Assembly (NCBI GenBank): GCA_023266575.1
Contig: JAHFPV010000015.1
Location: 1-64,000 of the forward strand
Length of the DNA: 64,000 bases
Reading direction: 5' to 3'
Source: Sphingobium sp.
Lineage (GTDB): Bacteria; Pseudomonadota; Alphaproteobacteria; Sphingomonadales; Sphingomonadaceae
Both the position numbers and the translations under genes were made by a program. Below are positions 7,787 through 16,288 of this stretch, in pieces. Numbering within the stretch: position 1 is the first letter of the stretch; every line of letters starts with the position of its first letter. Below the pieces are notes generated by a model. That model did no database searches, was not told the DNA's origin, and saw only the letters and a list, made by a program, of their open reading frames with translations.

Positions 7787-10090
7787 ATGAAGGGCATCGC
7801 GACGCTGCTGGCGACCAGCGCGATGGCGCTGTGTGGCGGGGTCGCGCGGGCGGACGACGTAGAGGCGGCGCGCCAGCCGATCATCGTCACTGCGCCGGGC
7901 GGTGGTATCGACAACGACGATGGCCTGTCGCTATCCGCTGCCGACATCAATAGAGGCGGCAGTCCCGATCTGCTCGGCGCGCTGGTCCGCAACTTTGCGG
8001 GCGTCACCTTGCAGGATGCGCAGAATAACCCGTGGCAGCCCAATCTGGTTTATCGCGGCTTTGTCGCCTCACCGCTTCAGGGGCAGGCGCAGGGGATCGC
8101 CGTCTATCTGGACGGCGCGCGCTTCAACCAGCCCTTTGGCGACACGATGCAGTTCGACCTGTTGCCCGAAGCCGCGATTGCGCGGATCAGCCTGCTCGAC
8201 AAAAGCGCGGTCTATGGCCTTAATGCGCTGGGCGGGGCGCTGCTGATCGACACCAAGACAGGGTTGAGCGATCCGGGGCTGGAGGCCAGCCTGTCCCAGG
8301 GCCGGTTCGGCATGACCGAAGCGAGCATCGCGGCGGGCGGGGCGCGGGGCGATTTCAGCGCCTTTGCCGCCTTCGAATATAGGCGCGATGATGGCTGGCG
8401 CGCCTTTTCGCCTTCGACCCTCTATAATGGCTATCTCGATCTTGGCTTTGACACCGCAGGAGGCGGCCTGCACCTGAAACTGGTGGGGGCGGATACCGAC
8501 CTGACCGGCAATGGCGTGTCCCCGGTCGAACTGCTCGCGGTCGATCGGCGCGCTGTGTTCACCTGGCCGGACAATAGCGCAAGCAGCTATGGCCGGGTCA
8601 GCCTGCATCCCTGGGTTGCGCTGTCGGACAGGACGCGGATCGAAGGAACGCTCTATGCCCAAAAATTGACGCTGCGTAACCTCAACGGAGATGCTGCCGA
8701 CATTGAAGGCTGCGAGGATGAATCGGGTCTGCTCTGCCTGGAGACAGTGGCCGATGCAGAGGGGGAGGAAGAACAGGCAGTCCTGACCGATGCCAATGGC
8801 GATCCGATCAACGACAGGCTGGGCGGTGAAGGCTATGGCGTCCTTAATCGCGGGCGCACCGCGACGCGGGCGATGGGCGCGCTGGTGCAGCTGATCGACC
8901 AGCGCGCTTTGGGTGACGGCGACAATCATCTGGCGCTTGGGTTGAGTTACGACACAAGCCGCACCCGCTTCGACACGTCCACCGAGCTGGGCGCAATGAC
9001 CGATAAGCGCGGCGTCGAGGGGCTGGGACCGATCATCATCCAGCCCGACGGCGCAATCGCGCCGGTGGGGCTGGTCGCCCATACCGATTATTGGGGTGTG
9101 TTCGTGCAGGACCGGCTGCCGATCACCCCGCGCCTTTCGGCCGAAATCGCACTGCGCTACAACCGGGCGCGGGTTGTGTTGCAAGACCAGATCGGCACTG
9201 CGCTCAATGGCCAGCATCACTTTGCCAGGCTGAACCCCGGCATCGAATTCGACTATCGCTTGTCCGACGCACTAGTGCTGCGCGCGGGCTATGCACAAAG
9301 CAACCGTGTGCCGACCCCAGCCGAACTGTCCTGCGCCGATGAAAATGCGCCGTGCAGCCTGACCAATTTCTTCATCGCCGATCCGCCATTAAAGCAGGTG
9401 GTCGCCCAAAGCTGGGAAGCGGGCGCGAAGGGCAAGGCGCAGCTTGACGGCTTTGCGATCGACTGGCTGCTGTCGGCCTGGCGCACAGACAATCGCAACG
9501 ACATTCAATATGTCGCGTCGGAAATCCGGGGCCGCGCCTATTTCCGCAATATCGGCAGCACAAGGCGGCAGGGCGTGGAAGCGACGATCCGCGCGAGCCG
9601 GGGCGGCCTGAGCGCTGGCCTGGGCTATGCCTTCACCGACGCGACCTATCGCGCGCCGCTCAGCCTTTCTAGCCCGGCCAATCCGACATCGGACGAGGAC
9701 GGTTTGATCGCGGTCGAACGCGGCGACCGCCTGCCCGGCATCGCCCGGCATAGCGCGACATTGAACTTGGACTATGCCGGGAGAGGCTGGACGGTCGGCG
9801 GCGATGTGATCGCGCGAACCGGCCAATATCTGGTCGGAGATGAGGGGAATGATACGCCGCGCCTCCCTGGCTACGCCATCGTCAACCTGCGCGCGAGCGT
9901 GGAGGTGGTGCGCGGCGTCAGCCTGTTCGGCGAACTCCGCAATGCCTTTGACCGGCGCTACGCGACCTTCGGCACGTTCAGCGAAGTCGACGAGGTCGAA
10001 CTGGAGGAGGTGCCGGACGCATCAAATCCCCGCGCCTATGGGCCGGGCGCACCGCGCCGTTGGCAAGTGGGGGTCAGGGCGCGCTTTTGA
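7787..10090 (+). CDS. TonB-dependent receptor, candidate PQQ or lanthanide uptake
   Basis: The 767-residue protein has a signal peptide (residues 1-22), a plug domain (about 30-155, with the RGFVASPLQGQAQGIAVYLDG segment) and a C-terminal beta-barrel ending in an aromatic-rich strand and the terminal residues RARF. It would import a large substrate across the outer membrane using TonB energy. The substrate is unknown. It shares the promoter motif with the PQQ dehydrogenase genes, which suggests PQQ or a metal chelate. A very acidic loop (about 301-348) contains two cysteines and a D-x-N-x-D-x-x-x-D segment at residues 335-343 resembling part of an EF-hand. GGGAGG precedes the ATG. Its last 17 bases overlap the convergent metallohydrolase gene. 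Confidence 0.85.
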   Translation: MKGIATLLATSAMALCGGVARADDVEAARQPIIVTAPGGGIDNDDGLSLSAADINRGGSPDLLGALVRNFAGVTLQDAQNNPWQPNLVYRGFVASPLQGQAQGIAVYLDGARFNQPFGDTMQFDLLPEAAIARISLLDKSAVYGLNALGGALLIDTKTGLSDPGLEASLSQGRFGMTEASIAAGGARGDFSAFAAFEYRRDDGWRAFSPSTLYNGYLDLGFDTAGGGLHLKLVGADTDLTGNGVSPVELLAVDRRAVFTWPDNSASSYGRVSLHPWVALSDRTRIEGTLYAQKLTLRNLNGDAADIEGCEDESGLLCLETVADAEGEEEQAVLTDANGDPINDRLGGEGYGVLNRGRTATRAMGALVQLIDQRALGDGDNHLALGLSYDTSRTRFDTSTELGAMTDKRGVEGLGPIIIQPDGAIAPVGLVAHTDYWGVFVQDRLPITPRLSAEIALRYNRARVVLQDQIGTALNGQHHFARLNPGIEFDYRLSDALVLRAGYAQSNRVPTPAELSCADENAPCSLTNFFIADPPLKQVVAQSWEAGAKGKAQLDGFAIDWLLSAWRTDNRNDIQYVASEIRGRAYFRNIGSTRRQGVEATIRASRGGLSAGLGYAFTDATYRAPLSLSSPANPTSDEDGLIAVERGDRLPGIARHSATLNLDYAGRGWTVGGDVIARTGQYLVGDEGNDTPRLPGYAIVNLRASVEVVRGVSLFGELRNAFDRRYATFGTFSEVDEVELEEVPDASNPRAYGPGAPRRWQVGVRARF

Positions 10091-11024
10091 TGTCGATGCG
10101 CGGCAGCAGCGACGCTTCAAGGCCCGGATAAAGGTGCGAGACGCTGCGCTGCATTTCGTAGCGGGCAACGGCCATTCGGGCGAAACGGTCGGGAATCGGC
10201 AGATTGCCCGCCTCCACCATGTCGAGCCCATCGCGCACCGCTTGTGTCAATGCGCCCTCCAGCCAGTTAAGCCAGTCGCCGGTCTGGGCTATGGCTGCGA
10301 TCCCGGCCGGATCAATCGGCCCATGGCCGGGCAGGAGAGCGCCATGGGGCAGCACCTGCAACTGGTCGAGACTGGCGCGCCAGGCTGGAAGCACTGCGGT
10401 CGGCGTGCTGGGCGCACGATCGTTAAACACCAGATCACCACCCAGCAGCATACCGGTCCGCTCGTCCAGCAGCGCCAGATCCGCGCTGCTATGGCCGGAG
10501 AGCGCAAGCGGGCGTAACGCCCGCCCGCCAAAATCCTCCTGCGCCGTCATGATCGCCCGCCCCGGCAGGATCAGGTCGGTGCCGCGCATCCAGTCGCCCA
10601 GCAACCGGTACATCCCATCGGCGTAGCCCTGCCCTTGCGCCACCAGTGCGGCGATCGTGCCGGGCAGCGCAGCAACGATGGCCGGGTCGAAGGCGGCCAG
10701 ACCCATGCCATGATCGGGATGGAGATGGCTGACATAGACTCGCACGATGCGCGCGCCGGTCAGTTGTTCGGCCACCTGCCGCAGGGCGCGGGCATAGCGC
10801 AGCGATGGGCCGCATTCCCACAACACGGTCCCGGCAGGCGTTGCGATGATGGCGATATTGGCGATCGCCCCGCCATTACGGGACTCGATCGGCTCATCAG
10901 CGCCGCGGACCATCCAGATGCCATCGCCGATCGCCACTGGCGTGATGACATAGTCCGCCGCGCGGGCGGGTGCAGCCGCCAGGCTCGCCATTCCGCCCAG
11001 CATGGCGCGGCGCGACAATATCAT
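10074..11024 (-). CDS. Quinoprotein relay system zinc metallohydrolase
   Basis: This 316-residue metallo-beta-lactamase-fold protein has the zinc motif HLHPDH (residues 100-105), further ligands in LSGHSSADLALLDE, GGDLVFND and the C-terminal LLPGHGP. The N-terminus (LSRRAMLGGMASLAAAPARA) looks like a twin-arginine or Sec signal, so it acts in the periplasm. Members of this family accompany PQQ dehydrogenases and SoxYZ-like carriers and resemble SoxH; their substrate has not been established to my knowledge. The start overlaps the stop of the SoxYZ-like gene by four bases, so the two form an operon. Confidence 0.85.
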   Translation of the reverse strand: MILSRRAMLGGMASLAAAPARAADYVITPVAIGDGIWMVRGADEPIESRNGGAIANIAIIATPAGTVLWECGPSLRYARALRQVAEQLTGARIVRVYVSHLHPDHGMGLAAFDPAIVAALPGTIAALVAQGQGYADGMYRLLGDWMRGTDLILPGRAIMTAQEDFGGRALRPLALSGHSSADLALLDERTGMLLGGDLVFNDRAPSTPTAVLPAWRASLDQLQVLPHGALLPGHGPIDPAGIAAIAQTGDWLNWLEGALTQAVRDGLDMVEAGNLPIPDRFARMAVARYEMQRSVSHLYPGLEASLLPRIDIKSAP

Positions 11025-11818
11025 CGTCCACCGGGTATGGGTGACTGGCGCGCCAGCGTCAGCGCGGCACGATAGTCGCGGCCGTTGGTGTCACGCGCCG
11101 CAACGCGCAGCGCCGCGTCCGCTGCGCTGTCCACCAGCAGCGTGATTGCGGGATCTTCCGAAACCGATGCCCAAATGTCCATGTCCCCCAGCAGACGGTC
11201 GGCCCCGTCGACCACCGACAAGGCCTCCAGATGATAGGTGGCGATATTTTCCACAAGGCCAGTATCCATCGGGTGGCGAAAACTCAGCCGTACCCGGCTC
11301 TGGCCGTTCGCCATCGGCCAGACTTCGCCGCGTATCTCGCCCAGATGATCGGCCCAGTCGCCCTTGACCCGGCTGACCGGCGGTGCGGAACATCCCCCGC
11401 CAGCGGCATCGACCCAGCCGCCCGACACAAGCCATTGTCCACTGTCGAGTTGCACTGCGCCACGCACCGGTGTCCGCTGGTCCAGCTTGATCCGGGTCGC
11501 GATATAGGGCGCGGCATGGGCGGGGCGATAGTCGATCGCGACGGGTATGGGATTAAGATCCGCCAGCAGGATCATCCGCCTGACCCCCACAATGCCCCGC
11601 GCGTCGATGACGACCGGAAAGGCGCGCTGGTTTTCCGCGATCATCGGAAAGGAGACGATCACCCGCGGATCGAAGCGGACCGGGTCATCACCGAACAGGG
11701 TGCGGGCATGGGCGCTCCACATCGGTGAACCCAACGGATCGGCAGGCGGTATGGCCGCGGCACTGGCAGGTGCCAGCATCAGCATGAGTACGACCCAAAG
11801 CCTCGTTGGCCTGCGCAT
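11021..11818 (-). CDS. Quinoprotein-associated fused SoxYZ-like carrier
   Basis: The 265-residue protein joins a SoxY-like half and a SoxZ-like half in one chain. The SoxY carrier arm is seen as GGGCSAPP near residue 140; in sulfur oxidation this cysteine carries the substrate, which suggests a covalent thiol carrier here too. The C-terminal ~100 residues (with VRLSFRHPMDTGLVEN) correspond to SoxZ. A signal peptide (MRRPTRLWVVLMLMLAPASA) places it in the periplasm. The carried group is unknown. It is the first gene of an operon with the metallohydrolase and has its own copy of the shared motif upstream. Confidence 0.85.
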   Translation of the reverse strand: MRRPTRLWVVLMLMLAPASAAAIPPADPLGSPMWSAHARTLFGDDPVRFDPRVIVSFPMIAENQRAFPVVIDARGIVGVRRMILLADLNPIPVAIDYRPAHAAPYIATRIKLDQRTPVRGAVQLDSGQWLVSGGWVDAAGGGCSAPPVSRVKGDWADHLGEIRGEVWPMANGQSRVRLSFRHPMDTGLVENIATYHLEALSVVDGADRLLGDMDIWASVSEDPAITLLVDSAADAALRVAARDTNGRDYRAALTLARQSPIPGGR

Positions 11819-11830
11819 GACCTTCTCCCT

Positions 11831-11845
11831 TATGACAGGTCTAAT
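11831..11845 (+). promoter_or_regulatory. Shared quinoprotein-regulon motif, site 2
   Basis: TATGACAGGTCTAAT shares AGGTCTAAT exactly with site 1 and faces the CXXCW-type gene, ending 53 bases before its start. It lies in the divergent region that also contains site 3 facing the other way. Confidence 0.5.
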
Positions 11846-11865
11846 CCCGCGCGCGACGCGCTACC

Positions 11866-11880
11866 ATTGGTCCTTGGGTC
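11866..11880 (-). promoter_or_regulatory. Shared quinoprotein-regulon motif, site 3
   Basis: On the minus strand this reads GACCCAAGGACCAAT and ends 47 bases before the start of the SoxYZ-like gene. It is among the closest matches to the consensus. Confidence 0.6.
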
Positions 11881-11898
11881 ATGGGCCGGGAGACGATC

Positions 11899-12441
11899 AT
11901 GCGCCGCTTCATAATAGCCGCCCTGCTGCTGGCGTCGCCGTGCCTGGCACAGGTGCCGTTGTTTGATGCCGAAGGCTATCGCATCGCGCATTATCGCGCG
12001 CCGGTGCGACAGCCGCCCGCCGGGGTCGGGCGAATCGCACCAGCGGCGGCGGCACAATTGATGTCCAACCGGGACGCCATATTTATCGACGTCCTGCCCG
12101 CCGAAGGTGGCCATCGCGCGCCCGATGGCCGCTGGCGGCTGGCGTCCACCCATATATCCATCCCCGGCGCGCACTGGTTCCCCGAAGCAGGGCGCGGCCA
12201 GCCCGATCCTGTCATTGCGCAAGCCTTTGCCAAAGGCATGGCCCGGCTGACCGGGCGAAAGCGCGGGCAGATGCTGATCCTTTTTTGCCGCGCCGATTGC
12301 TGGATGGGCTGGAATGCCGCCAAAAGGCTGCGCGCGATGGGCTATAGCAACATCTGGTGGCTGGCGGAGGGAACCGATGGCTGGCGCGACCTTGGCCTGC
12401 CGCTCGCCCCGGTCCAGCCCGATGACGGCATCGCCCCATAG
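11899..12441 (+). CDS. PQQ-dependent catabolism CXXCW-type rhodanese-like protein
   Basis: The 180-residue secreted protein (signal MRRFIIAALLLASPCLAQ) carries the conserved FCRADCWMGWNAAKR segment near residue 135 that defines the family; the actual spacing is C-x3-C-W. The fold around it (IPGAHWFPE and YSNIWWLAEGTDGWRDLGLP) is rhodanese-like. It occurs with PQQ alcohol dehydrogenases and is thought to act in the periplasm, possibly in thiol chemistry with the SoxYZ-like carrier, but its reaction is not established. I chose ATG 11899 because GGGAG stands before it and the signal peptide starts there, not at 11881. Confidence 0.85.
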   Translation: MRRFIIAALLLASPCLAQVPLFDAEGYRIAHYRAPVRQPPAGVGRIAPAAAAQLMSNRDAIFIDVLPAEGGHRAPDGRWRLASTHISIPGAHWFPEAGRGQPDPVIAQAFAKGMARLTGRKRGQMLILFCRADCWMGWNAAKRLRAMGYSNIWWLAEGTDGWRDLGLPLAPVQPDDGIAP

Positions 12442-12456
12442 GACCAAAGGCCCATT
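12442..12456 (+). promoter_or_regulatory. Shared quinoprotein-regulon motif, site 4
   Basis: GACCAAAGGCCCATT lies just after the stop codon of the CXXCW-type gene and 75 bases before the pseudoazurin start. It is one of the weaker matches, but the continuation GTGCG also resembles site 1 (AGAGCG). Confidence 0.45.
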
Positions 12457-12531
12457 GTGCGCGGTCGCGCTCCGGCCGCACTCTCCTCTCAATCCGGCGG
12501 CCACGAGCCGTGCGATTCCATGGAGAGTGAT

Positions 12532-12978
12532 GTGATCGACCTGCGCCTGTCTGGTGGCCTTGCCGCTGCCGCCCTGTTCCTCTCGCCAGTGCCCGCCGCG
12601 GCGAAGGATATTGTCGTCCATATGAAGAATCAGGGTACCGACGGGGCGATGGTGTTCGAACCGTCCTTCGTAAAGGCAGCGCCGGGCGACACGATCCGTT
12701 TCAAGCCGACCGACCCCAGCCATAATGCCGAGACGATGGCCAATATGCTGCCCGCAGGCGCAACGCCCGTGAAGGGCGTGATGAACAAGGAGATGGTCCT
12801 GACCGTCGCCAAGCCGGGCCTTTATGGCATCAAATGTATGCCCCATTATTCGATGGGCATGGTCGCGCTGGTGCAGGTGGGCAAGGTGTCCGCCGCAGAA
12901 CTGACCGCCGCCAAAGCGGTCAAGCTGCCGCCCTTTGCCGCCAAGCGCATGACGGCGGCCCTCGCGAAAGTGAAATAG
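12532..12978 (+). CDS. Pseudoazurin, periplasmic copper electron carrier
   Basis: The 148-residue blue copper protein carries one electron between periplasmic redox enzymes. The copper ligands are seen in order as His of PSHNAET, then Cys, His and Met in KCMPHYSMGM. A signal peptide (IDLRLSGGLAAAALFLSPVPAAA) precedes the mature start near AKDIVV. I chose the GTG at 12532: GGAGAG stands five bases before it and the signal peptide begins there, while longer frames add non-signal residues. Its place in the island suggests that it takes electrons from the PQQ dehydrogenase or cytochrome c, an inference. Confidence 0.9.
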   Translation: MIDLRLSGGLAAAALFLSPVPAAAKDIVVHMKNQGTDGAMVFEPSFVKAAPGDTIRFKPTDPSHNAETMANMLPAGATPVKGVMNKEMVLTVAKPGLYGIKCMPHYSMGMVALVQVGKVSAAELTAAKAVKLPPFAAKRMTAALAKVK

Positions 12979-12992
12979 ACCCAAGGTGCAAT
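12978..12992 (+). promoter_or_regulatory. Shared quinoprotein-regulon motif, site 5
   Basis: GACCCAAGGTGCAAT differs from site 1 at two positions. It starts on the last base of the pseudoazurin stop codon and ends 61 bases before the aldehyde dehydrogenase start. Confidence 0.6.
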
Positions 12993-13053
12993 GGCCCGGC
13001 CCTGGTCGCCGCGCCATGTTTTCAGCCAATTTCGACAATATAGGAGTAGGGCA

Positions 13054-14574
13054 ATGCTGCAACAGGCGATGGAGCGGTTCACCGGCAAGACGCTGATCCG
13101 TGACCAATATGACAATTATATCGGCGGCCAGTGGATCGCGCCGGTCAAGGGCGGCTATTTCGAGAATATCTCGCCCGTGACGGGGCAAGTCGTCGGCACG
13201 ATCGCGCGCGGTACGGCTGAGGATATCGAGCTGGCGCTGGATGCCGCGCACGAGGCAAAGGATGCTTGGGGCAAGACGTCCTCGACCGACCGGTCGAACA
13301 TCCTGCTGAAGATCGCCGACCGGATTGAAGCGAACCTCGATCTGATCGCGATGGCCGAGACGATCGACAATGGCAAACCGATCCGCGAGACAACCCACGC
13401 CGACATTCCGCTGGCCATCGACCATTTCCGCTATTTCGCCGGTTGCGTCCGCGCGCAGGAAGGGTCGATCAGCGAGATCGACCATGACACCATCGCCTAT
13501 CATTTTCACGAACCGCTGGGCGTGGTCGGCCAGATCATCCCCTGGAACTTCCCGATCCTGATGGCGGTGTGGAAGCTGGCCCCGGCACTGGCGGCGGGCA
13601 ACTGCATCGTCCTCAAACCCGCCGAGCAGACGCCCATGTCGATCCTGGTGCTGCTGGACATTATCGGCGACCTGCTGCCGCCCGGCGTGCTGAACGTCGT
13701 CAATGGTTTCGGCGTGGAAGCAGGCAAGCCGCTCGCCAGCAACAAGCGGATCAGCAAGATCGCCTTCACCGGCGAAACGACGACCGGCCGCCTGATCATG
13801 CAATATGCGTCGGAAAATCTGATTCCCGTCACGCTTGAGCTGGGCGGCAAATCGCCCAACATCTTCTTTGCCGACGTGATGGATGCGGATGACGATTATT
13901 TCGACAAATGTCTGGAAGGCTTTGCGATGTTCGCGCTCAATCAGGGCGAAGTCTGCACCTGCCCCAGCCGGGCGCTGATCCAGGAATCGATCTACGAAAA
14001 GTTCATCGAACGCGCGATTGCGCGGGTGAAGGCTATCAAACAGGGCAGCCCGCTCGATCCGGCGACCATGATCGGCGCGCAGGCGTCGAACGACCAGCTG
14101 GAAAAGATCCTCTCCTATATTGAGATCGGCCTGGCCGAAGGGGCGGAATTGCTGACCGGCGGCGCGCGCGCCCATCTGGATGGCGAACTGAGCGAGGGCT
14201 ATTATGTCACCCCGACGGTCCTGAAGGGCCACAACAGGATGCGCATCTTTCAGGAAGAGATTTTCGGCCCCGTGCTGGCCGTCACCACCTTCAAGGATGA
14301 AGCCGAAGCGCTCGCTATCGCCAATGACACGCTCTACGGCCTGGGCGCTGGCGTGTGGACCCGCGACGGCAGCCGCGCCTATCGCATGGGCCGGGGCATT
14401 CACGCCGGTCGCGTCTGGACCAACTGTTACCACGCCTATCCCGCCCATGCGGCATTTGGCGGGTTCAAACAGTCTGGCATTGGTCGCGAGAATCACAAGA
14501 TGATGCTGGACCATTATCAGCAGACCAAGAATCTGCTGGTCAGCTACAGCCCAAAGGCGCTGGGCTTTTTCTAA
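13054..14574 (+). CDS. NAD-dependent aldehyde dehydrogenase (ExaC/AldB type)
   Basis: The 506-residue enzyme oxidises aldehydes (probably acetaldehyde or similar alcohol-derived aldehydes) to acids with NAD in the cytoplasm. Catalytic features are [11 protein letters not shown] with the general base Glu near residue 265 and [11 protein letters not shown] with the nucleophile Cys near 302; the adjacent second cysteine is typical of ExaC-like enzymes. The NAD-binding FTGETTTGR segment is present. I chose ATG 13054 because AGGAG lies seven bases before it and the length then equals that of the family. A double hairpin after the stop ends the transcript, at least in part, before DUF779. Confidence 0.93.
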   Translation: MLQQAMERFTGKTLIRDQYDNYIGGQWIAPVKGGYFENISPVTGQVVGTIARGTAEDIELALDAAHEAKDAWGKTSSTDRSNILLKIADRIEANLDLIAMAETIDNGKPIRETTHADIPLAIDHFRYFAGCVRAQEGSISEIDHDTIAYHFHEPLGVVGQIIPWNFPILMAVWKLAPALAAGNCIVLKPAEQTPMSILVLLDIIGDLLPPGVLNVVNGFGVEAGKPLASNKRISKIAFTGETTTGRLIMQYASENLIPVTLELGGKSPNIFFADVMDADDDYFDKCLEGFAMFALNQGEVCTCPSRALIQESIYEKFIERAIARVKAIKQGSPLDPATMIGAQASNDQLEKILSYIEIGLAEGAELLTGGARAHLDGELSEGYYVTPTVLKGHNRMRIFQEEIFGPVLAVTTFKDEAEALAIANDTLYGLGAGVWTRDGSRAYRMGRGIHAGRVWTNCYHAYPAHAAFGGFKQSGIGRENHKMMLDHYQQTKNLLVSYSPKALGFF

Positions 14575-14584
14575 CTGGTCGCAC

Positions 14585-14619
14585 CGAAGGCGCTTGCCTC
14601 TCCCCTTCGAGCGCCTTCG
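14585..14619 (+). repeat. 10-bp inverted repeat after aldehyde dehydrogenase
   Basis: CGAAGGCGCT (14585-14594) pairs perfectly with AGCGCCTTCG (14610-14619). No T-run follows it directly; a proper terminator hairpin is next to it at 14625. Confidence 0.6.
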
Positions 14620-14624
14620 TCCCC

Positions 14625-14660
14625 GGCGGGCGTCCCTAACGGACGTCCGCCCCATTTTTT
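14625..14660 (+). terminator. Intrinsic terminator
   Basis: GGCGGGCGTCC and GGACGTCCGCC form an 11-bp stem with one G-T type mismatch and a five-base loop, followed by CCATTTTTT. It lies between the aldehyde dehydrogenase and DUF779 genes and would reduce read-through. Confidence 0.8.
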
Positions 14661-14676
14661 GAAGGAAGGCCTGGCT

Positions 14677-15081
14677 GTGACGACACCGCTTCCGCCCCGC
14701 ATATTGGCGACCGACCCAGCGCTGGCGCTGATGGCGCAATTGGCTGCGAAGCACGGGCCGCTGATGTTCCACCAGTCGGGCGGCTGTTGCGACGGTTCCG
14801 CGCCGATGTGCTTTCCGCGCGGCGAGTTCAGGGTCGGCGCGCAGGACGTGCTGCTGGGCCATGTGGCGGGCGATGTCCCCGTGTGGATCGGCGCAGCCCA
14901 GTTCGACTATTGGCGCCATACCCAGGTGACGATCGACATGGTGCCGGGGCGCGGCGCCGGCATGTCGCTGGAAAGTCCCGAAGGGGTGCGCTTCATAGTC
15001 CGGTCCCGCATCTTTACCGACAGCGAAAACGCCCTGCTGGAGGCGGCGGGTGATCCGCCGCGGGGCGACGCCATCGCCTGA
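14677..15081 (+). CDS. DUF779 domain protein
   Basis: The 134-residue protein has the DUF779 signature: FHQSGGCCDGSAPMCFP near residue 33, then a DVPVWIG-x4-FDYW segment. The paired and single cysteines suggest metal or redox chemistry. The family is a known companion of acetaldehyde dehydrogenases of the ExaC/AcoD kind, but no reaction is established. I chose the GTG at 14677: AGGAAGG stands seven bases before it, and the T-run terminator overlaps any earlier start. It may be expressed by read-through from the aldehyde dehydrogenase promoter. Confidence 0.8.
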   Translation: MTTPLPPRILATDPALALMAQLAAKHGPLMFHQSGGCCDGSAPMCFPRGEFRVGAQDVLLGHVAGDVPVWIGAAQFDYWRHTQVTIDMVPGRGAGMSLESPEGVRFIVRSRIFTDSENALLEAAGDPPRGDAIA

Positions 15082-15130
15082 CGTGACAAATGCGCAGCAC
15101 AGTGCATAACCCCTGAAAAAGGGGGATGCG

Positions 15131-16288
15131 ATGGGAGAGAGCAAGATGAGCATGGAGGCGGCGGATATTGTCTTTGCGTCGAGCCACATGCCTGATCCGG
15201 CCGATGCGATGGCGCAGGTCGCCGGCGCGCTGGGCGATACGCCGCTCGCCGGGATGCTGCTCTTTTGCTCGCACCGTTTCGATCGCGATGCGCTGGCCCG
15301 CGCCGTCAACCGCCATGGCGAACAGGTCATCGCGATCGGCTGCACCAGTTCGGGTGAGCTGACCGAGGTAGGCTATGACGAGGATAGTCTGAGCGTCATT
15401 GGCTTTCCTGCCGCCAGCTTCCATATGGTGTCCCATTGTTTCGATGATATCGACGCCTTCGACCCCGTAGCCGCGCGGGAAGCCGTCCGGTCGCTCGCGG
15501 CGGTGGCCGAGCGCGACAGCCGCCATCTGGGTGATCGGGTCAATCATGTCGCGCTGTTCCTGGTCGATGGCCTGTCCCATCGCGAAGAATTGCTGACGAT
15601 GACAATCCAGGATGCGCTGGGCGATGTGCCGCTAATCGGCGGATCGTCGGGTGACGGGCTGGATTTCCGCGAAACCGCGATCTTCCATGGCGGCCGCTTC
15701 CACCACCGTGCCGCCGTGATCGCCATCCTCTCCACCCCCCGGCCGCTCCATGTGTTCAAGGGGCAGCATTACCGCCCCGGCGCGGCCAAGATGGTGGTGA
15801 CCGGCGCGATCCCGCAGGACCGTGTCGTCACCGAAATCAACGCCGAACCCGCCGCGCAGGAATATCTGCGGCTGGCCGGCCATGCCGGCGAAGCGCTGGG
15901 GCTGGCCTTTTACGCCGCCCATCCGCCGATGGTGCGGGCGGGCGGCGACTATCATGTCCGGTCGATCCAGAGCGCGAACCCGGACGGCAGCCTGACCTTC
16001 TATTGCGCGATCGACGAGGGCATCGTGCTGACCGTGGGCGAGCCGGTGGACCGCATCGCGGGAATGGAGGCAATGTTCGCCGACATCGCCGCCCATGTCG
16101 GCACTGTCGACCGGATCATCGCGTTCGATTGCGTACTGAACCGGATCGACGCCGAACAGCGGCAGATCAGCCGGGCCGTGTCCGAACTTTATGGTCGCCA
16201 CCGGGTCATCGGCTTCAACACCTATGGTGAGCAATATCATGCGCTGCACGTCAACCAGACCTTCAGCGGGCTTGCGATCGGGCGATGA
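15131..16288 (+). CDS. FIST sensory domain protein
   Basis: The 385-residue soluble protein has a FIST_N domain (about residues 30-210, with IGCTSSGELTEVGYDEDSLS and PLIGGSSGDG) followed by a FIST_C domain (about 225-365, with GFNTYGEQYHALHVNQTFSG at the end). FIST domains are thought to bind small ligands, possibly amino acids or nickel-like cofactors, and feed kinases. The stop overlaps the start of the hybrid kinase by four bases, so the two are probably partners in sensing a signal for alcohol oxidation. A run of five G follows AAAAA seven bases before the chosen ATG; an ATG at 15146 is possible. Confidence 0.85.
   Translation: MGESKMSMEAADIVFASSHMPDPADAMAQVAGALGDTPLAGMLLFCSHRFDRDALARAVNRHGEQVIAIGCTSSGELTEVGYDEDSLSVIGFPAASFHMVSHCFDDIDAFDPVAAREAVRSLAAVAERDSRHLGDRVNHVALFLVDGLSHREELLTMTIQDALGDVPLIGGSSGDGLDFRETAIFHGGRFHHRAAVIAILSTPRPLHVFKGQHYRPGAAKMVVTGAIPQDRVVTEINAEPAAQEYLRLAGHAGEALGLAFYAAHPPMVRAGGDYHVRSIQSANPDGSLTFYCAIDEGIVLTVGEPVDRIAGMEAMFADIAAHVGTVDRIIAFDCVLNRIDAEQRQISRAVSELYGRHRVIGFNTYGEQYHALHVNQTFSGLAIGR

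Noticed and set aside
10074-11024. Reading the metallohydrolase as pqqB
   Set aside because: It has an export signal and a SoxH-like layout beside a SoxYZ-like carrier, and no pqqA, C, D or E gene is nearby.
11830-15345. A 1171-codon open frame on the minus strand
   Set aside because: It runs antisense across four well-supported genes (CXXCW protein, pseudoazurin, aldehyde dehydrogenase, DUF779) and shows no family motif. High GC makes long antisense frames common here.
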